Shown: positions 44,449-57,225, numbered from the stretch's first letter. The stretch: DNA of 57,225 bases from Sclerotinia nivalis (GCA_029531795.1 JAPEIS010000025.1:1-57225), one strand, 5' to 3'. The notes: generated from the letters alone by a model not told the origin. Translations and numbers: made by a program.

Positions 44449-46407
44449 TTGCCTAACCAATCTATTGTAAGGGAAACCTTATCTGAGATTAGGATAAATT
44501 AAAGAAGTAGGTAACTCTATTAGAAAAGGGTACCCCCAGTCTCGTTGTTAATTTTACTGGAGGATCTCCAAAGAGAAAGGGTCTCCAATTTTCGTTTATC
44601 TAATAAAGCATCTTTAAATTAACCAAGGGCCACTTCGTCCGCCCCTGTCTCTTGTCTTTCGTCATAAGTACCGTAGTTGTTAACACTAAACTCGTTCAAA
44701 TATACCATCTTAGCGACATCTAGGACCTTTCAACTAAGGATGGCGAGTATTGTATACTCCTTTGTAAAGCTCGATATTTGCCAGTACAGATGTGTGACCA
44801 TAAAGTGGCTGTTTAGATCACACAAATAGGTACATGGGCTAACAACCCTTACTTACTTATGGTATAGGTTTCTGGCCTGCTCCATAAAGCTCTAACCCAC
44901 TCTTTTCATGTGGTTTTACAAAAATTAAAATAAGGTAGAAGCCCCGCCTCTTTCTACCGATAACTCCACGAATCACTACTTCAGACAGCCTTGTTTACAA
45001 GGCCATAAAATGGTTGATGACGGAAAACACTACCAATTTACTATTACATAAAGGTCGAATAAATCCGCGTTAGGTTCCAGCTAACATAGTGGCTAACGTT
45101 ATTAGTTAAAGGTAAAAGCTTAATCTTAACTATTAGGTCAAGCTATTACCAATTTTCTTTCCCCGTTCTGATATAAAATTCAGTTCTTTATATCATTGAC
45201 AAAACAGCCGATGGCATACAAAAATCCTAGTATCTAATAGAATTTATGTACCCCCACTCCTATCTTCCAGTTATTTCGCTTACATCTCGTGTTGTGTTAT
45301 ATTTCTTTTAATTATGTTTAGAGCTTATTACAATAGATCTTTTGTACAATGCAGAGTTTGTTTTGTCGTTAGACGCCCAAAGGAAATAAAAATAACCCAA
45401 AGCTCTTTCCCCCCGGTGAAGAGGTTTAAAGACTCATCTACGGATAACTTCAGCTTGTAAATACCTCCAAACGAAGAAAGAAAAAGACATCTAAAAATTC
45501 TCAATTAAAGCAAGAGACCCTACCAAGGTCTAATACAGTGCATCCATCTAGAAATGTGGCGGGGCCCATAACTAGGTTTCAACAAAGTAATCATTAAAAG
45601 AGAAATCCTAAAAAATTCTTTAACCGGTACAAACAAGCCTAGGCAAACCGACCAAGACCCTTAAGGGAGATTAGGCAGAAGGCTACAAATATGCGCCTAA
45701 AACAAAACAAATCTGCACTCCCAATAGAAAGGCTTCTTAAAACTATTATCGAAACTGGCAATAAAGTCCAGCATGACCTTAACATAAGGCTCTATTTAAA
45801 TTAGACAAAGATCTCCAGATAACTTAACACATATCTAAGAACTAAGACTCCAAATAATAGGGGAAAAGAAGATGTTCCTTTTTTCTTAGGAGACAAACGA
45901 TCAAAACTATATCGATTATTTTGATATAAAACTATAGGCTACTCCGCTCAAACGTTGCTATCTAAAGATCTAGTATAATCTTGTAATAAGAGTACGCTAA
46001 GGATGAGGATAACTAGAGACGATACTATTTGCCTCTAGTTATAAAGAGCAGTCTTAAGACGAGGATTTTCTGAAGTCGAATCAGAGGCGAATACCAATTG
46101 AAATAAAATCCCAAAGGTATAAGGTATGGCCGTCATACTTAAATCCATAAACAACACCTAAGAGTTGTGGTAAGAGAAAAACAAATCTGCTTACTAATAA
46201 AACCTGGCGGTGGCGAATCCTGCTTGCCCCCATAAAGGAGTAGCTTTCTGCCGTGCCTGTTAGGCAAAAGCATCGACCGTAAGCAGAAGGATTTGCAATG
46301 AGAAATAAGCCCAAATACCTCTCGTTGTTAAAAGATTTCGTCCGAGTGTTAAAATGTGTAAAAATATTTTAACTAGTCTTAGATGTGTCAACGAAATCAA
46401 AAATTAG
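44449..46407 (-). rRNA. rns: SSU rRNA copy 11
   Basis: As 4172-6129. The hotspot near 45406-45416 has 6 C; the 3' G run is restored to three. Confidence 0.82.
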
Positions 46408-47774
46408 TTAAATCCCTCGCCCCTTCGCCCCTCGGATTGGGGGAGGAGTTCTCCTCCTCCCCTCCGGGTGTCGCGTTACCTAAATTAAATTCCCGCAGGG
46501 ACCTGCCCTCCTGTCGCGTATCCTGGGCCCGGGGTGTAGCCCCGGGGATCCTGCCTTTTCACGTGCGTCTCCTGCCCTCCTGTCGCCCCTTCGCCCCTCG
46601 GGTTCTGGTAAGGGAATAAGCTCTCCTTATTCCCCTACCCCAAAGGGGGAGGGTGTCCTGCCGTTTCCTAGCCCTCCTGTCGCGTTACCTCGCCCCTCGG
46701 GGGTACCTGCCCTCCCTCGCCCCTCCGGATTATAAGAAATAGGTGGTATTATCTAATGTATTTATAATACGAATCTCCCTCCCAGGGGGAGGGCCGGGGA
46801 AGGGGGTAAGAAAAAATACTCGATATCTTCAAATTCCCACCACAAACGATGTCCTTATGTCCAATTAAAAATAGTTAGTGGTGGGAATATAGTCGCGTTA
46901 GCTAAATTACTTCAAAAAGATAATAGCCTCGTGGCGTAGCCACAGGGTAATAAAAGTTAAATTAGTACGTGTACAAAAGCTCTAGGTATTACGCCTAGGG
47001 TCGCGTTCCCTCGCCCCTTATCCTCCGGATTAGGAAGTGTTAATACAACTACAAGTTTCTAACGTGTCAACTTTTGTTAGGTTCCCTCCCCTGGAGGGGA
47101 GGGTTAGGGAGGGGGGGGATGTAAAATAAGAAATTTCAAAGAATAATTAAATTACGTATTAAATTGTTCCGGGGAGGAGTTCTCCTCCTCCCCTCCGTAA
47201 AATAAACTAGTACGAGCCCTCAAAGTTATTGTATTACGTCAGGTGTTCGTTGGGGAGGAGTTCTCCTCCGCCCCTCCGAAAATATTGAATAAACTACAAC
47301 CTAAATAAAAAGTTAAGATAATACGCCTGTGTTCGGGGAGGAGTTCTCCTCCTCCCCTCCGGTGTCGCGTTTCCTGTAAAGATAAGTAGCGTTACCTAAA
47401 TTTCTAGTCTTTATTAAGGAAACGCGACTAAAGTTATTAACTACAAAAACTAAGTGTAGTACCCTACGGGTAAAAGTGTCATGATACCTAATTGTAGTAC
47501 CCGCAGGGACCTGCCTCGGGGAGGAGTTCTCCTCCTCCCCTCCGGAAGTTAAACTAGTACGAAAACAAAAGTTATTATAATACGCCTCGTGGCTACGCCA
47601 CGGGCAAGACTGATACGTGAACTCTAGTTTAGGTATTGTCCCGGGGGAGGGTAAGGGAGGGGGAAGGCTTTCCCCCTCCCTGAGAGAAAAATCTAATAGT
47701 ATATTTAGTGTAAAAGTTTGTCGCGTTCCCTCGCCCCCTCGCCCTTTGCTCTTTCCCGGTAGCACAAAGGGAGT

Positions 47775-47847
47775 AGAGATATGTAGGAATCGAACCTAAA
47801 AAAAATGATCTGCAATCAATCAGTAAAACCATTTACTCTCATATCCC
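47775..47847 (-). tRNA. trnC(gca): tRNA-Cys(GCA), copy 11
   Basis: Unchanged relative to 3023-3095. Confidence 0.9.
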
Positions 47848-48402
47848 ACAAAGCCATACAAAAGCTAGAAATAAAAAGGGATAAATAGTGAAACCAAGGT
47901 AAAATCACCTCAAAAAGTGTCGCGTTTCCTCGCCCCTCGGTGCCTGCGAGTCTAGCCTTAGCCGGGTGTAAAAATAAATCTAATTATAAAAAGCTAAATT
48001 AATCAAAAATATAAGGCTAAGGGCTAGGCGAGAAAGTAAAAATAAATAAACTATATTCCCGCAGGGAGCCTGCCTCGGGGAGTGGGGGAAAGCTAAAAAG
48101 AAGTCAAAGTCTATTACGTGTAAAATACAGTGGCTAATGCTCGCTTTCCCCCTCCCCAGGAAAATAAAAGCTAAATAATTTAATGTGAAAAAAACTATTT
48201 AATAGCCTCGTGGCTACGCCACGAGGAAAGAAGACTAAAACGTGTATAAAGTATTAGGAGTTACGCCAGGGGAGGGTTAGGGAGGGAAGGCTATCCCCTC
48301 CCTCTTCCCCGGAGGGGATTGGTAAAAAATAAAGAAGATTTCAGGACTCGATCCTGAAATAACAAAATGGAAAAAGTTTACCCAAAAATAAAGGTAAAAA
48401 AA

Positions 48403-48474
48403 TGGAGACATCAGGACTCGATCCTGAAATAACGATATGCAAAATCGTAGTTTTACCAGTTAAACTATGTCCCC
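48403..48474 (-). tRNA. trnA(ugc): tRNA-Ala(UGC), copy 11
   Basis: Unchanged relative to 3642-3713. Confidence 0.96.
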
Positions 48475-48792
48475 TTTGTTTTCTAGTGAAAGATATCTAA
48501 AATAATCTAAAACAGGTAAAACGAAGTAAAAATAAAAAGAAATCTCCCTCGCCCCTTCGCCCCTCCGGAAATAAAAGTAAAACAATAACGTGAACAAAAA
48601 GTTATTATAATACGCCTCCGGGGGGGGGGGAGGGTATGGGAGGGGGGAAAGCTCAAAAAAGAATCAAAGTGTAAAACGTAAAAAATCTAGTGGCGTTACC
48701 TTGCTTTCCCCCTTCCCAGGGAGAAAAAAAAAGATTGAAAAACTAATGATATTTAGACTAAAAATAAAAAATATAAGTTAAATAAAACATAT

Positions 48793-48879
48793 TAGAGGTA
48801 GTAGGAGTCGCACCTACAGAAAAGTAAACATCTAATGCCCCGCCTCAATAGATGTAAGTTTCTTTCACTCGAAACCTCT
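48793..48879 (-). tRNA. trnS(uga): tRNA-Ser(UGA)-like, copy 11
   Basis: Unchanged relative to 4028-4114. Confidence 0.68.
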
Positions 48880-48936
48880 TTGGTGCTATATAGTATTATA
48901 GCACTTTATAGCAAAGATAAAAATATTGAATGCCAA

Positions 48937-50895
48937 TTGCCTAACCAATCTATTGTAAGGGAAACCTTATCTGAGATTAGGATAAATTAAAGAAGTAGGT
49001 AACTCTATTAGAAAAGGGTACCCCCAGTCTCGTTGTTAATTTTACTGGAGGATCTCCAAAGAGAAAGGGTCTCCAATTTTCGTTTATCTAATAAAGCATC
49101 TTTAAATTAACCAAGGGCCACTTCGTCCGCCCCTGTCTCTTGTCTTTCGTCATAAGTACCGTAGTTGTTAACACTAAACTCGTTCAAATATACCATCTTA
49201 GCGACATCTAGGACCTTTCAACTAAGGATGGCGAGTATTGTATACTCCTTTGTAAAGCTCGATATTTGCCAGTACAGATGTGTGACCATAAAGTGGCTGT
49301 TTAGATCACACAAATAGGTACATGGGCTAACAACCCTTACTTACTTATGGTATAGGTTTCTGGCCTGCTCCATAAAGCTCTAACCCACTCTTTTCATGTG
49401 GTTTTACAAAAATTAAAATAAGGTAGAAGCCCCGCCTCTTTCTACCGATAACTCCACGAATCACTACTTCAGACAGCCTTGTTTACAAGGCCATAAAATG
49501 GTTGATGACGGAAAACACTACCAATTTACTATTACATAAAGGTCGAATAAATCCGCGTTAGGTTCCAGCTAACATAGTGGCTAACGTTATTAGTTAAAGG
49601 TAAAAGCTTAATCTTAACTATTAGGTCAAGCTATTACCAATTTTCTTTCCCCGTTCTGATATAAAATTCAGTTCTTTATATCATTGACAAAACAGCCGAT
49701 GGCATACAAAAATCCTAGTATCTAATAGAATTTATGTACCCCCACTCCTATCTTCCAGTTATTTCGCTTACATCTCGTGTTGTGTTATATTTCTTTTAAT
49801 TATGTTTAGAGCTTATTACAATAGATCTTTTGTACAATGCAGAGTTTGTTTTGTCGTTAGACGCCCAAAGGAAATAAAAATAACCCAAAGCTCTTTCCCC
49901 CCGGTGAAGAGGTTTAAAGACTCATCTACGGATAACTTCAGCTTGTAAATACCTCCAAACGAAGAAAGAAAAAGACATCTAAAAATTCTCAATTAAAGCA
50001 AGAGACCCTACCAAGGTCTAATACAGTGCATCCATCTAGAAATGTGGCGGGGCCCATAACTAGGTTTCAACAAAGTAATCATTAAAAGAGAAATCCTAAA
50101 AAATTCTTTAACCGGTACAAACAAGCCTAGGCAAACCGACCAAGACCCTTAAGGGAGATTAGGCAGAAGGCTACAAATATGCGCCTAAAACAAAACAAAT
50201 CTGCACTCCCAATAGAAAGGCTTCTTAAAACTATTATCGAAACTGGCAATAAAGTCCAGCATGACCTTAACATAAGGCTCTATTTAAATTAGACAAAGAT
50301 CTCCAGATAACTTAACACATATCTAAGAACTAAGACTCCAAATAATAGGGGAAAAGAAGATGTTCCTTTTTTCTTAGGAGACAAACGATCAAAACTATAT
50401 CGATTATTTTGATATAAAACTATAGGCTACTCCGCTCAAACGTTGCTATCTAAAGATCTAGTATAATCTTGTAATAAGAGTACGCTAAGGATGAGGATAA
50501 CTAGAGACGATACTATTTGCCTCTAGTTATAAAGAGCAGTCTTAAGACGAGGATTTTCTGAAGTCGAATCAGAGGCGAATACCAATTGAAATAAAATCCC
50601 AAAGGTATAAGGTATGGCCGTCATACTTAAATCCATAAACAACACCTAAGAGTTGTGGTAAGAGAAAAACAAATCTGCTTACTAATAAAACCTGGCGGTG
50701 GCGAATCCTGCTTGCCCCCATAAAGGAGTAGCTTTCTGCCGTGCCTGTTAGGCAAAAGCATCGACCGTAAGCAGAAGGATTTGCAATGAGAAATAAGCCC
50801 AAATACCTCTCGTTGTTAAAAGATTTCGTCCGAGTGTTAAAATGTGTAAAAATATTTTAACTAGTCTTAGATGTGTCAACGAAATCAAAAATTAG
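48937..50895 (-). rRNA. rns: SSU rRNA copy 12
   Basis: As 4172-6129. The hotspot near 49894-49904 has 6 C. Confidence 0.82.
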
Positions 50896-52263
50896 TTAAA
50901 TCCCTCGCCCCTTCGCCCCTCGGATTGGGGGAGGAGTTCTCCTCCTCCCCTCCGGGTGTCGCGTTACCTAAATTAAATTCCCGCAGGGACCTGCCCTCCT
51001 GTCGCGTATCCTGGGCCCGGGGTGTAGCCCCGGGGATCCTGCCTTTTCACGTGCGTCTCCTGCCCTCCTGTCGCCCCTTCGCCCCTCGGGTTCTGGTAAG
51101 GGAATAAGCTCTCCTTATTCCCCTACCCCAAAGCGGGAGGCGTGTCCTGCCGTTTCCTAGCCCTCCTGTCGCGTTACCTCGCCCCTCGGGGGTACCTGCC
51201 CTCCCTCGCCCCTCCGGATTATAAGAAATAGGTGGTATTATCTAATGTATTTATAATACGAATCTCCCTCCCCGGGGGGGGCCGGGGAGGGGGGGTAAGA
51301 AAAAATACTCGATATCTTCAAATTCCCACCACAAACGATGTCCTTATGTCCAATTAAAAATAGTTAGTGGTGGGAATATAGTCGCGTTAGCTAAATTACT
51401 TCAAAAAGATAATAGCCTCGTGGCGTAGCCACAGGGTAATAAAAGTTAAATTAGTACGTGTACAAAAGCTCTAGGTATTACGCCTAGGGTCGCGTTCCCT
51501 CGCCCCTTATCCTCCGGATTAGGAAGTGTTAATACAACTACAAGTTTCTAACGTGTCAACTTTTGTTAGGTTCCCTCCCCTGGAGGGGAGGGTTAGGGAG
51601 GGGGGGGATGTAAAATAAGAAATTTCAAAGAATAATTAAATTACGTATTAAATTGTTCCGGGGAGGAGTTCTCCTCCTCCCCTCCGTAAAATAAACTAGT
51701 ACGAGCCCTCAAAGTTATTGTATTACGTCAGGTGTTCGTTGGGGAGGAGTTCTCCTCCGCCCCTCCGAAAATATTGAATAAACTACAACCTAAATAAAAA
51801 GTTAAGATAATACGCCTGTGTTCGGGGAGGAGTTCTCCTCCTCCCCTCCGGTGTCGCGTTTCCTGTAAAGATAAGTAGCGTTACCTAAATTTCTAGTCTT
51901 TATTAAGGAAACGCGACTAAAGTTATTAACTACAAAAACTAAGTGTAGTACCCTACGGGTAAAAGTGTCATGATACCTAATTGTAGTACCCGCAGGGACC
52001 TGCCTCGGGGAGGAGTTCTCCTCCTCCCCTCCGGAAGTTAAACTAGTACGAAAACAAAAGTTATTATAATACGCCTCGTGGCTACGCCACGGGCAAGACT
52101 GATACGTGAACTCTAGTTTAGGTATTGTCCCGGGGGAGGGTAAGGGAGGGGGAAGGCTTTCCCCCTCCCTGAGGGAAAAATCTAATAGTATATTTAGTGT
52201 AAAAGTTTGTCGCGTTCCCTCGCCCCCTCGCCCTTTGCTCTTTCCCGGTAGCACAAAGGGAGT

Positions 52264-52336
52264 AGAGATATGTAGGAATCGAACCTAAAAAAAATGATCT
52301 GCAATCAATCAGTAAAACCATTTACTCTCATATCCC
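52264..52336 (-). tRNA. trnC(gca): tRNA-Cys(GCA), copy 12
   Basis: Unchanged relative to 3023-3095. Confidence 0.9.
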
Positions 52337-52892
52337 ACAAAGCCATACAAAAGCTAGAAATAAAAAGGGATAAATAGTGAAACCAAGGTAAAATCACCTC
52401 AAAAAGTGTCGCGTTTCCTCGCCCCTCGGTGCCTGCGAGTCTAGCCTTAGCCGGGTGTAAAAATAAATCTAATTATAAAAAGCTAAATTAATCAAAAATA
52501 TAAGGCTAAGGGCTAGGCGAGAAAGTAAAAATAAATAAACTATATTCCCGCAGGGAGCCTGCCTCGGGGAGTGGGGGAAAGCTAAAAAGAAGTCAAAGTC
52601 TATTACGTGTAAAATACAGTGGCTAATGCTCGCTTTCCCCCTCCCCAGGAAAATAAAAGCTAAATAATTTAATGTGAAAAAAACTATTTAATAGCCTCGT
52701 GGCTACGCCACGAGGAAAGAAGACTAAAACGTGTATAAAGTATTAGGAGTTACGCCAGGGGAGGGTTAGGGAGGGGAAGGCTATCCCCTCCCTCTTCCCC
52801 GGAGGGGATTGGTAAAAAATAAAGAAGATTTCAGGACTCGATCCTGAAATAACAAAATGGAAAAAGTTTACCCAAAAATAAAGGTAAAAAAA

Positions 52893-52964
52893 TGGAGACA
52901 TCAGGACTCGATCCTGAAATAACGATATGCAAAATCGTAGTTTTACCAGTTAAACTATGTCCCC
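52893..52964 (-). tRNA. trnA(ugc): tRNA-Ala(UGC), copy 12
   Basis: Unchanged. It is the last copy; unit 13 is cut before this gene. Confidence 0.96.
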
Positions 52965-53274
52965 TTTGTTTTCTAGTGAAAGATATCTAAAATAATCTAA
53001 AACAGGTAAAACGAAGTAAAAATAAAAAGAAATCTCCCTCGCCCCTTCGCCCCTCCGGAAATAAAAGTAAAACAATAACGTGAACAAAAAGTTATTATAA
53101 TACGCCTCCGGGGGGGGGGGAGGGGAGGGGAAAGCTCAAAAAGAATCAAAGTGTAAAACGTAAAAAATCTAGTGGCGTTACCTTGCTTTCCCCCTTCCCA
53201 GGGAGAAAAAAAAAGATTGAAAAACTAATGATATTTAGACTAAAAATAAAAAATATAAGTTAAATAAAACATAT

Positions 53275-53361
53275 TAGAGGTAGTAGGAGTCGCACCTACA
53301 GAAAAGTAAACATCTAATGCCCCGCCTCAATAGATGTAAGTTTCTTTCACTCGAAACCTCT
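53275..53361 (-). tRNA. trnS(uga): tRNA-Ser(UGA)-like, copy 12
   Basis: Unchanged relative to 4028-4114. The window ends before unit 13 reaches this gene. Confidence 0.68.
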
Positions 53362-53418
53362 TTGGTGCTATATAGTATTATAGCACTTTATAGCAAAGAT
53401 AAAAATATTGAATGCCAA

Positions 53419-55378
53419 TTGCCTAACCAATCTATTGTAAGGGAAACCTTATCTGAGATTAGGATAAATTAAAGAAGTAGGTAACTCTATTAGAAAAGGG
53501 TACCCCCAGTCTCGTTGTTAATTTTACTGGAGGATCTCCAAAGAGAAAGGGTCTCCAATTTTCGTTTATCTAATAAAGCATCTTTAAATTAACCAAGGGC
53601 CACTTCGTCCGCCCCTGTCTCTTGTCTTTCGTCATAAGTACCGTAGTTGTTAACACTAAACTCGTTCAAATATACCATCTTAGCGACATCTAGGACCTTT
53701 CAACTAAGGATGGCGAGTATTGTATACTCCTTTGTAAAGCTCGATATTTGCCAGTACAGATGTGTGACCATAAAGTGGCTGTTTAGATCACACAAATAGG
53801 TACATGGGCTAACAACCCTTACTTACTTATGGTATAGGTTTCTGGCCTGCTCCATAAAGCTCTAACCCACTCTTTTCATGTGGTTTTACAAAAATTAAAA
53901 TAAGGTAGAAGCCCCGCCTCTTTCTACCGATAACTCCACGAATCACTACTTCAGACAGCCTTGTTTACAAGGCCATAAAATGGTTGATGACGGAAAACAC
54001 TACCAATTTACTATTACATAAAGGTCGAATAAATCCGCGTTAGGTTCCAGCTAACATAGTGGCTAACGTTATTAGTTAAAGGTAAAAGCTTAATCTTAAC
54101 TATTAGGTCAAGCTATTACCAATTTTCTTTCCCCGTTCTGATATAAAATTCAGTTCTTTATATCATTGACAAAACAGCCGATGGCATACAAAAATCCTAG
54201 TATCTAATAGAATTTATGTACCCCCACTCCTATCTTCCAGTTATTTCGCTTACATCTCGTGTTGTGTTATATTTCTTTTAATTATGTTTAGAGCTTATTA
54301 CAATAGATCTTTTGTACAATGCAGAGTTTGTTTTGTCGTTAGACGCCCAAAGGAAATAAAAATAACCCAAAGCTCTTTCCCCCCCGGTGAAGAGGTTTAA
54401 AGACTCATCTACGGATAACTTCAGCTTGTAAATACCTCCAAACGAAGAAAGAAAAAGACATCTAAAAATTCTCAATTAAAGCAAGAGACCCTACCAAGGT
54501 CTAATACAGTGCATCCATCTAGAAATGTGGCGGGGCCCATAACTAGGTTTCAACAAAGTAATCATTAAAAGAGAAATCCTAAAAAATTCTTTAACCGGTA
54601 CAAACAAGCCTAGGCAAACCGACCAAGACCCTTAAGGGAGATTAGGCAGAAGGCTACAAATATGCGCCTAAAACAAAACAAATCTGCACTCCCAATAGAA
54701 AGGCTTCTTAAAACTATTATCGAAACTGGCAATAAAGTCCAGCATGACCTTAACATAAGGCTCTATTTAAATTAGACAAAGATCTCCAGATAACTTAACA
54801 CATATCTAAGAACTAAGACTCCAAATAATAGGGGAAAAGAAGATGTTCCTTTTTTCTTAGGAGACAAACGATCAAAACTATATCGATTATTTTGATATAA
54901 AACTATAGGCTACTCCGCTCAAACGTTGCTATCTAAAGATCTAGTATAATCTTGTAATAAGAGTACGCTAAGGATGAGGATAACTAGAGACGATACTATT
55001 TGCCTCTAGTTATAAAGAGCAGTCTTAAGACGAGGATTTTCTGAAGTCGAATCAGAGGCGAATACCAATTGAAATAAAATCCCAAAGGTATAAGGTATGG
55101 CCGTCATACTTAAATCCATAAACAACACCTAAGAGTTGTGGTAAGAGAAAAACAAATCTGCTTACTAATAAAACCTGGCGGTGGCGAATCCTGCTTGCCC
55201 CCATAAAGGAGTAGCTTTCTGCCGTGCCTGTTAGGCAAAAGCATCGACCGTAAGCAGAAGGATTTGCAATGAGAAATAAGCCCAAATACCTCTCGTTGTT
55301 AAAAGATTTCGTCCGAGTGTTAAAATGTGTAAAAATATTTTAACTAGTCTTAGATGTGTCAACGAAATCAAAAATTAG
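53419..55378 (-). rRNA. rns: SSU rRNA copy 13
   Basis: As 4172-6129. The hotspot near 54376-54387 has 7 C. Last complete SSU gene of the window. Confidence 0.82.
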
Positions 55379-57225
55379 TTAAATCCCTCGCCCCTTCGCC
55401 CCTCGGATTGGGGGAGGAGTTCTCCTCCTCCCCTCCGGGTGTCGCGTTACCTAAATTAAATTCCCGCAGGGACCTGCCCTCCTGTCGCGTATCCTGGGCC
55501 CGGGGTGTAGCCCCGGGGATCCTGCCTTTTCACGTGCGTCTCCTGCCCTCCTGTCGCCCCTTCGCCCCTCGGGTTCTGGTAAGGGAATAAGCTCTCCTTA
55601 TTCCCCTACCCCAAAGGGGGAGGGTGTCCTGCCGTTTCCTAGCCCTCCTGTCGCGTTACCTCGCCCCTCGGGGGTACCTGCCCTCCCTCGCCCCTCCGGA
55701 TTATAAGAAATAGGTGGTATTATCTAATGTATTTATAATACGAATCTCCCTCCCAGGGGGAGGGCCGGGGAAGGGGGTAAGAAAAATACTCGATATCTTC
55801 AAATTCCCACCACAAACGATGTCCTTATGTCCAATTAAAAATAGTTAGTGGTGGGAATATAGTCGCGTTAGCTAAATTACTTCAAAAAGATAATAGCCTC
55901 GTGGCGTAGCCACGGGGTAATAAAAGTTAAATTAGTACGTGTACAAAAGCTCTAGGTATTACGCCTAGGGTCGCGTTCCCTCGCCCCTTATCCTCCGGAT
56001 TAGGAAGTGTTAATACAACTACAAGTTTCTAACGTGTCAACTTTTGTTAGGTTCCCTCCCCTGGAGGGGAGGGTTAGGGAGGGGGGGGATGTAAAATAAG
56101 AAATTTCAAAGAATAATTAAATTACGTATTAAATTGTTCCGGGGAGGAGTTCTCCTCCTCCCCTCCGTAAAATAAACTAGTACGAGCCCTCAAAGTTATT
56201 GTATTACGTCAGGTGTTCGTTGGGGAGGAGTTCTCCTCCGCCCCTCCGAAAATATTGAATAAACTACAACCTAAATAAAAAGTTAAGATAATACGCCTGT
56301 GTTCGGGGAGGAGTTCTCCTCCTCCCCTCCGGTGTCGCGTTTCCTGTAAAGATAAGTAGCGTTACCTAAATTTCTAGTCTTTATTAAGGAAACGCGACTA
56401 AAGTTATTAACTACAAAAACTAAGTGTAGTACCCTACGGGTAAAAGTGTCATGATACCTAATTGTAGTACCCGCAGGGACCTGCCGTCGGGAGGAGTTCT
56501 CCTCCTCCCCTCCGGAAGTTAAACTAGTACGAAAACAAAAGTTATTATAATACGCCTCGTGGCTACGCCACGAGGCAAGACTGATACGTGAACTCTAGTT
56601 TAGGTATTGTCCCGGGGGGAGGGTAAGGGAGGGGGGAAGGCTTTCCCCCCTCCCTGAGGGGGAAAAATCTAATAGTATATTTAGTGTAAAAGTTTGTCGC
56701 GTTCCCTCGCCCCCTCGCCCTTTGCTCTTTCCCGGTAGCACAAAGGGAGTAGAGATATGTAGGAATCGAACCTAAAAAAAATGATCTGCAATCAATCAGT
56801 AAAACCATTTACTCTCATATCCCACAAAGCCATACAAAAGCTAGAAATAAAAAGGGATAAATAGTGAAACCAAGGTAAAATCACCTCAAAAAGTGTCGCG
56901 TTTCCTCGCCCCTCGGTGCCTGCGAGTCTAGCCTTAGCCGGGTGTAAAAATAAATCTAATTATAAAAAGCTAAATTAATCAAAAATATAAGGCTAAGGGC
57001 TAGGCGAGAAAGTAAAAATAAATAAACTATATTCCCGCAGGAGCCTGCGTCGGGGAGTGGGGGAAAGCTAAAAAGAAGTCAAAGTCTATTACGTGTAAAA
57101 TACAGTGGCTAATGCTCGCTTTCCCCCTCCCCAGGAAAATAAAAGCTAAATAATTTAATGTGAAAAAAACTATTTAATAGCCTCGTGGCTACGCCACGAA
57201 GAAAGAAGACTAAAACGTGTATAAA
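53723..57225. repeat. Repeat unit 13, partial (3503 bp)
   Basis: Cut by the window end inside the trnC-trnA spacer. It carries gcaggagcctgcgtcgggg near 57037 and a changed cruciform right arm (cacgaagaaag near 57196). Confidence 0.95.
56751..56823 (-). tRNA. trnC(gca): tRNA-Cys(GCA), copy 13
   Basis: Unchanged. It is the last gene of the window. Confidence 0.9.

Larger units (their letters stand above)
40267..44752. repeat. Repeat unit 10 (4486 bp)
   Basis: Private changes are ccctggtggagggggttag near 42601, a disrupted cruciform right arm (ccaccaggaag near 43736), gccacaggtaat near 42453, and a cgcgggggggcgaggg cluster near 44134. Confidence 0.95.
44753..49240. repeat. Repeat unit 11 (4488 bp)
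   Basis: Longest unit. It shares gccacgggcaag (near 47598) with unit 12. The combination of GC-tract lengths opens a 150-codon frame across the spacer on the minus strand at 47313-47765, which is not considered a gene. Confidence 0.95.
49241..53722. repeat. Repeat unit 12 (4482 bp)
   Basis: Very close to unit 11. Private changes are caaagcgggaggcgtgtcc near 51130 and a compressed cluster ccccggggggggccgggg near 51271. The same spurious 150-codon frame recurs at 51802-52254. Confidence 0.95.
1..57225. repeat. Tandem array of a ~4.475-kb unit, 12 full copies plus a partial 13th
   Basis: The same ~4.475-kb sequence recurs head to tail across the entire window with no unrelated DNA between copies. 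Single-copy blocks (rRNA, tRNAs) are nearly identical from unit to unit; differences concentrate in G, C and A runs of the GC clusters. Both ends of the window are inside the repeat (position 1 lies within the rRNA; position 57225 lies between trnC and trnA), so array length is unknown. The content is RNA-only: one SSU rRNA and three tRNAs per unit, all minus strand. This could be a genuine linear array, a rolling-circle concatemer of a minicircle, or partly an assembly product. Confidence 0.98.

Noticed and set aside
47313..47765. 150-codon reading frame on the minus strand in unit 11 (and 51802-52254 in unit 12)
   Set aside because: It runs through AT modules, GC hairpins and G/C runs, overlaps the trnC flank, and exists only because tract lengths happen to keep frame in two units; other units break it. 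No recognisable domain.
1..57225. CRISPR array
   Set aside because: The repeated unit is 4.5 kb and contains genes; the short repeats are degenerate and irregularly spaced, with no distinct spacers.

Overview
The window is one long head-to-tail tandem array. A unit of about 4.475 kb (range 4467-4488 bp) is repeated 12 complete times plus a 3503-bp partial 13th copy. Unit starts, taken at the string tatactcctttgtaaagctc, are 1, 4476, 8951, 13418, 17888, 22357, 26825, 31301, 35788, 40267, 44753, 49241 and 53723. Both window edges fall inside the repeat, so the array continues on both sides. No credible protein-coding gene is present: short reading frames recur once per unit, but they overlie the rRNA, a tRNA or GC-rich repeats.

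Each unit carries four recognisable RNA genes, all on the minus strand, in transcription order: a small-subunit rRNA (about 1.95 kb, divergent but with conserved 16S-type blocks in the right order), tRNA-Ser(UGA) with an abnormal anticodon loop, tRNA-Ala(UGC), and tRNA-Cys(GCA). The rRNA crosses the arbitrary unit boundary used here. Between genes lie AT-rich spacers studded with GC clusters: hairpins with a GUUC loop, hairpins with a TAC/GTA loop, G-runs able to form quadruplexes, and long stem-loops. About nine degenerate copies per unit of a ~40-nt AT-rich module (ACGTG...AAAA...TAATACGCC) run into such clusters. No large-subunit rRNA is convincingly recognisable.

This looks like an organellar, most likely mitochondrial, chromosome of a microbial eukaryote: AT-rich, divergent SSU rRNA, single-copy-type tRNAs interspersed with it, and palindromic GC clusters like those of chlorophycean algae and some fungi. 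The lineage cannot be fixed from the sequence alone. The arrangement fits a ~4.5-kb minichromosome amplified as a rolling-circle concatemer, or a genuine tandem array. Tracts of the array share variants (units 2-7 versus units 8-13), and unit 3 carries a 52-bp patch with 14 substitutions. Together these argue against one molecule simply being read over and over.

Most differences between units are length changes in G/C or A runs inside the GC clusters; the rRNA and tRNA sequences are almost invariant. The most unusual signals are a GC decamer (gccccgcctc) at the tip of a hairpin in the SSU rRNA and again inside the anticodon loop of tRNA-Ser, the diverged patch beside tRNA-Ala in unit 3, and the modular AT-plus-GC repeat family that fills the spacers.
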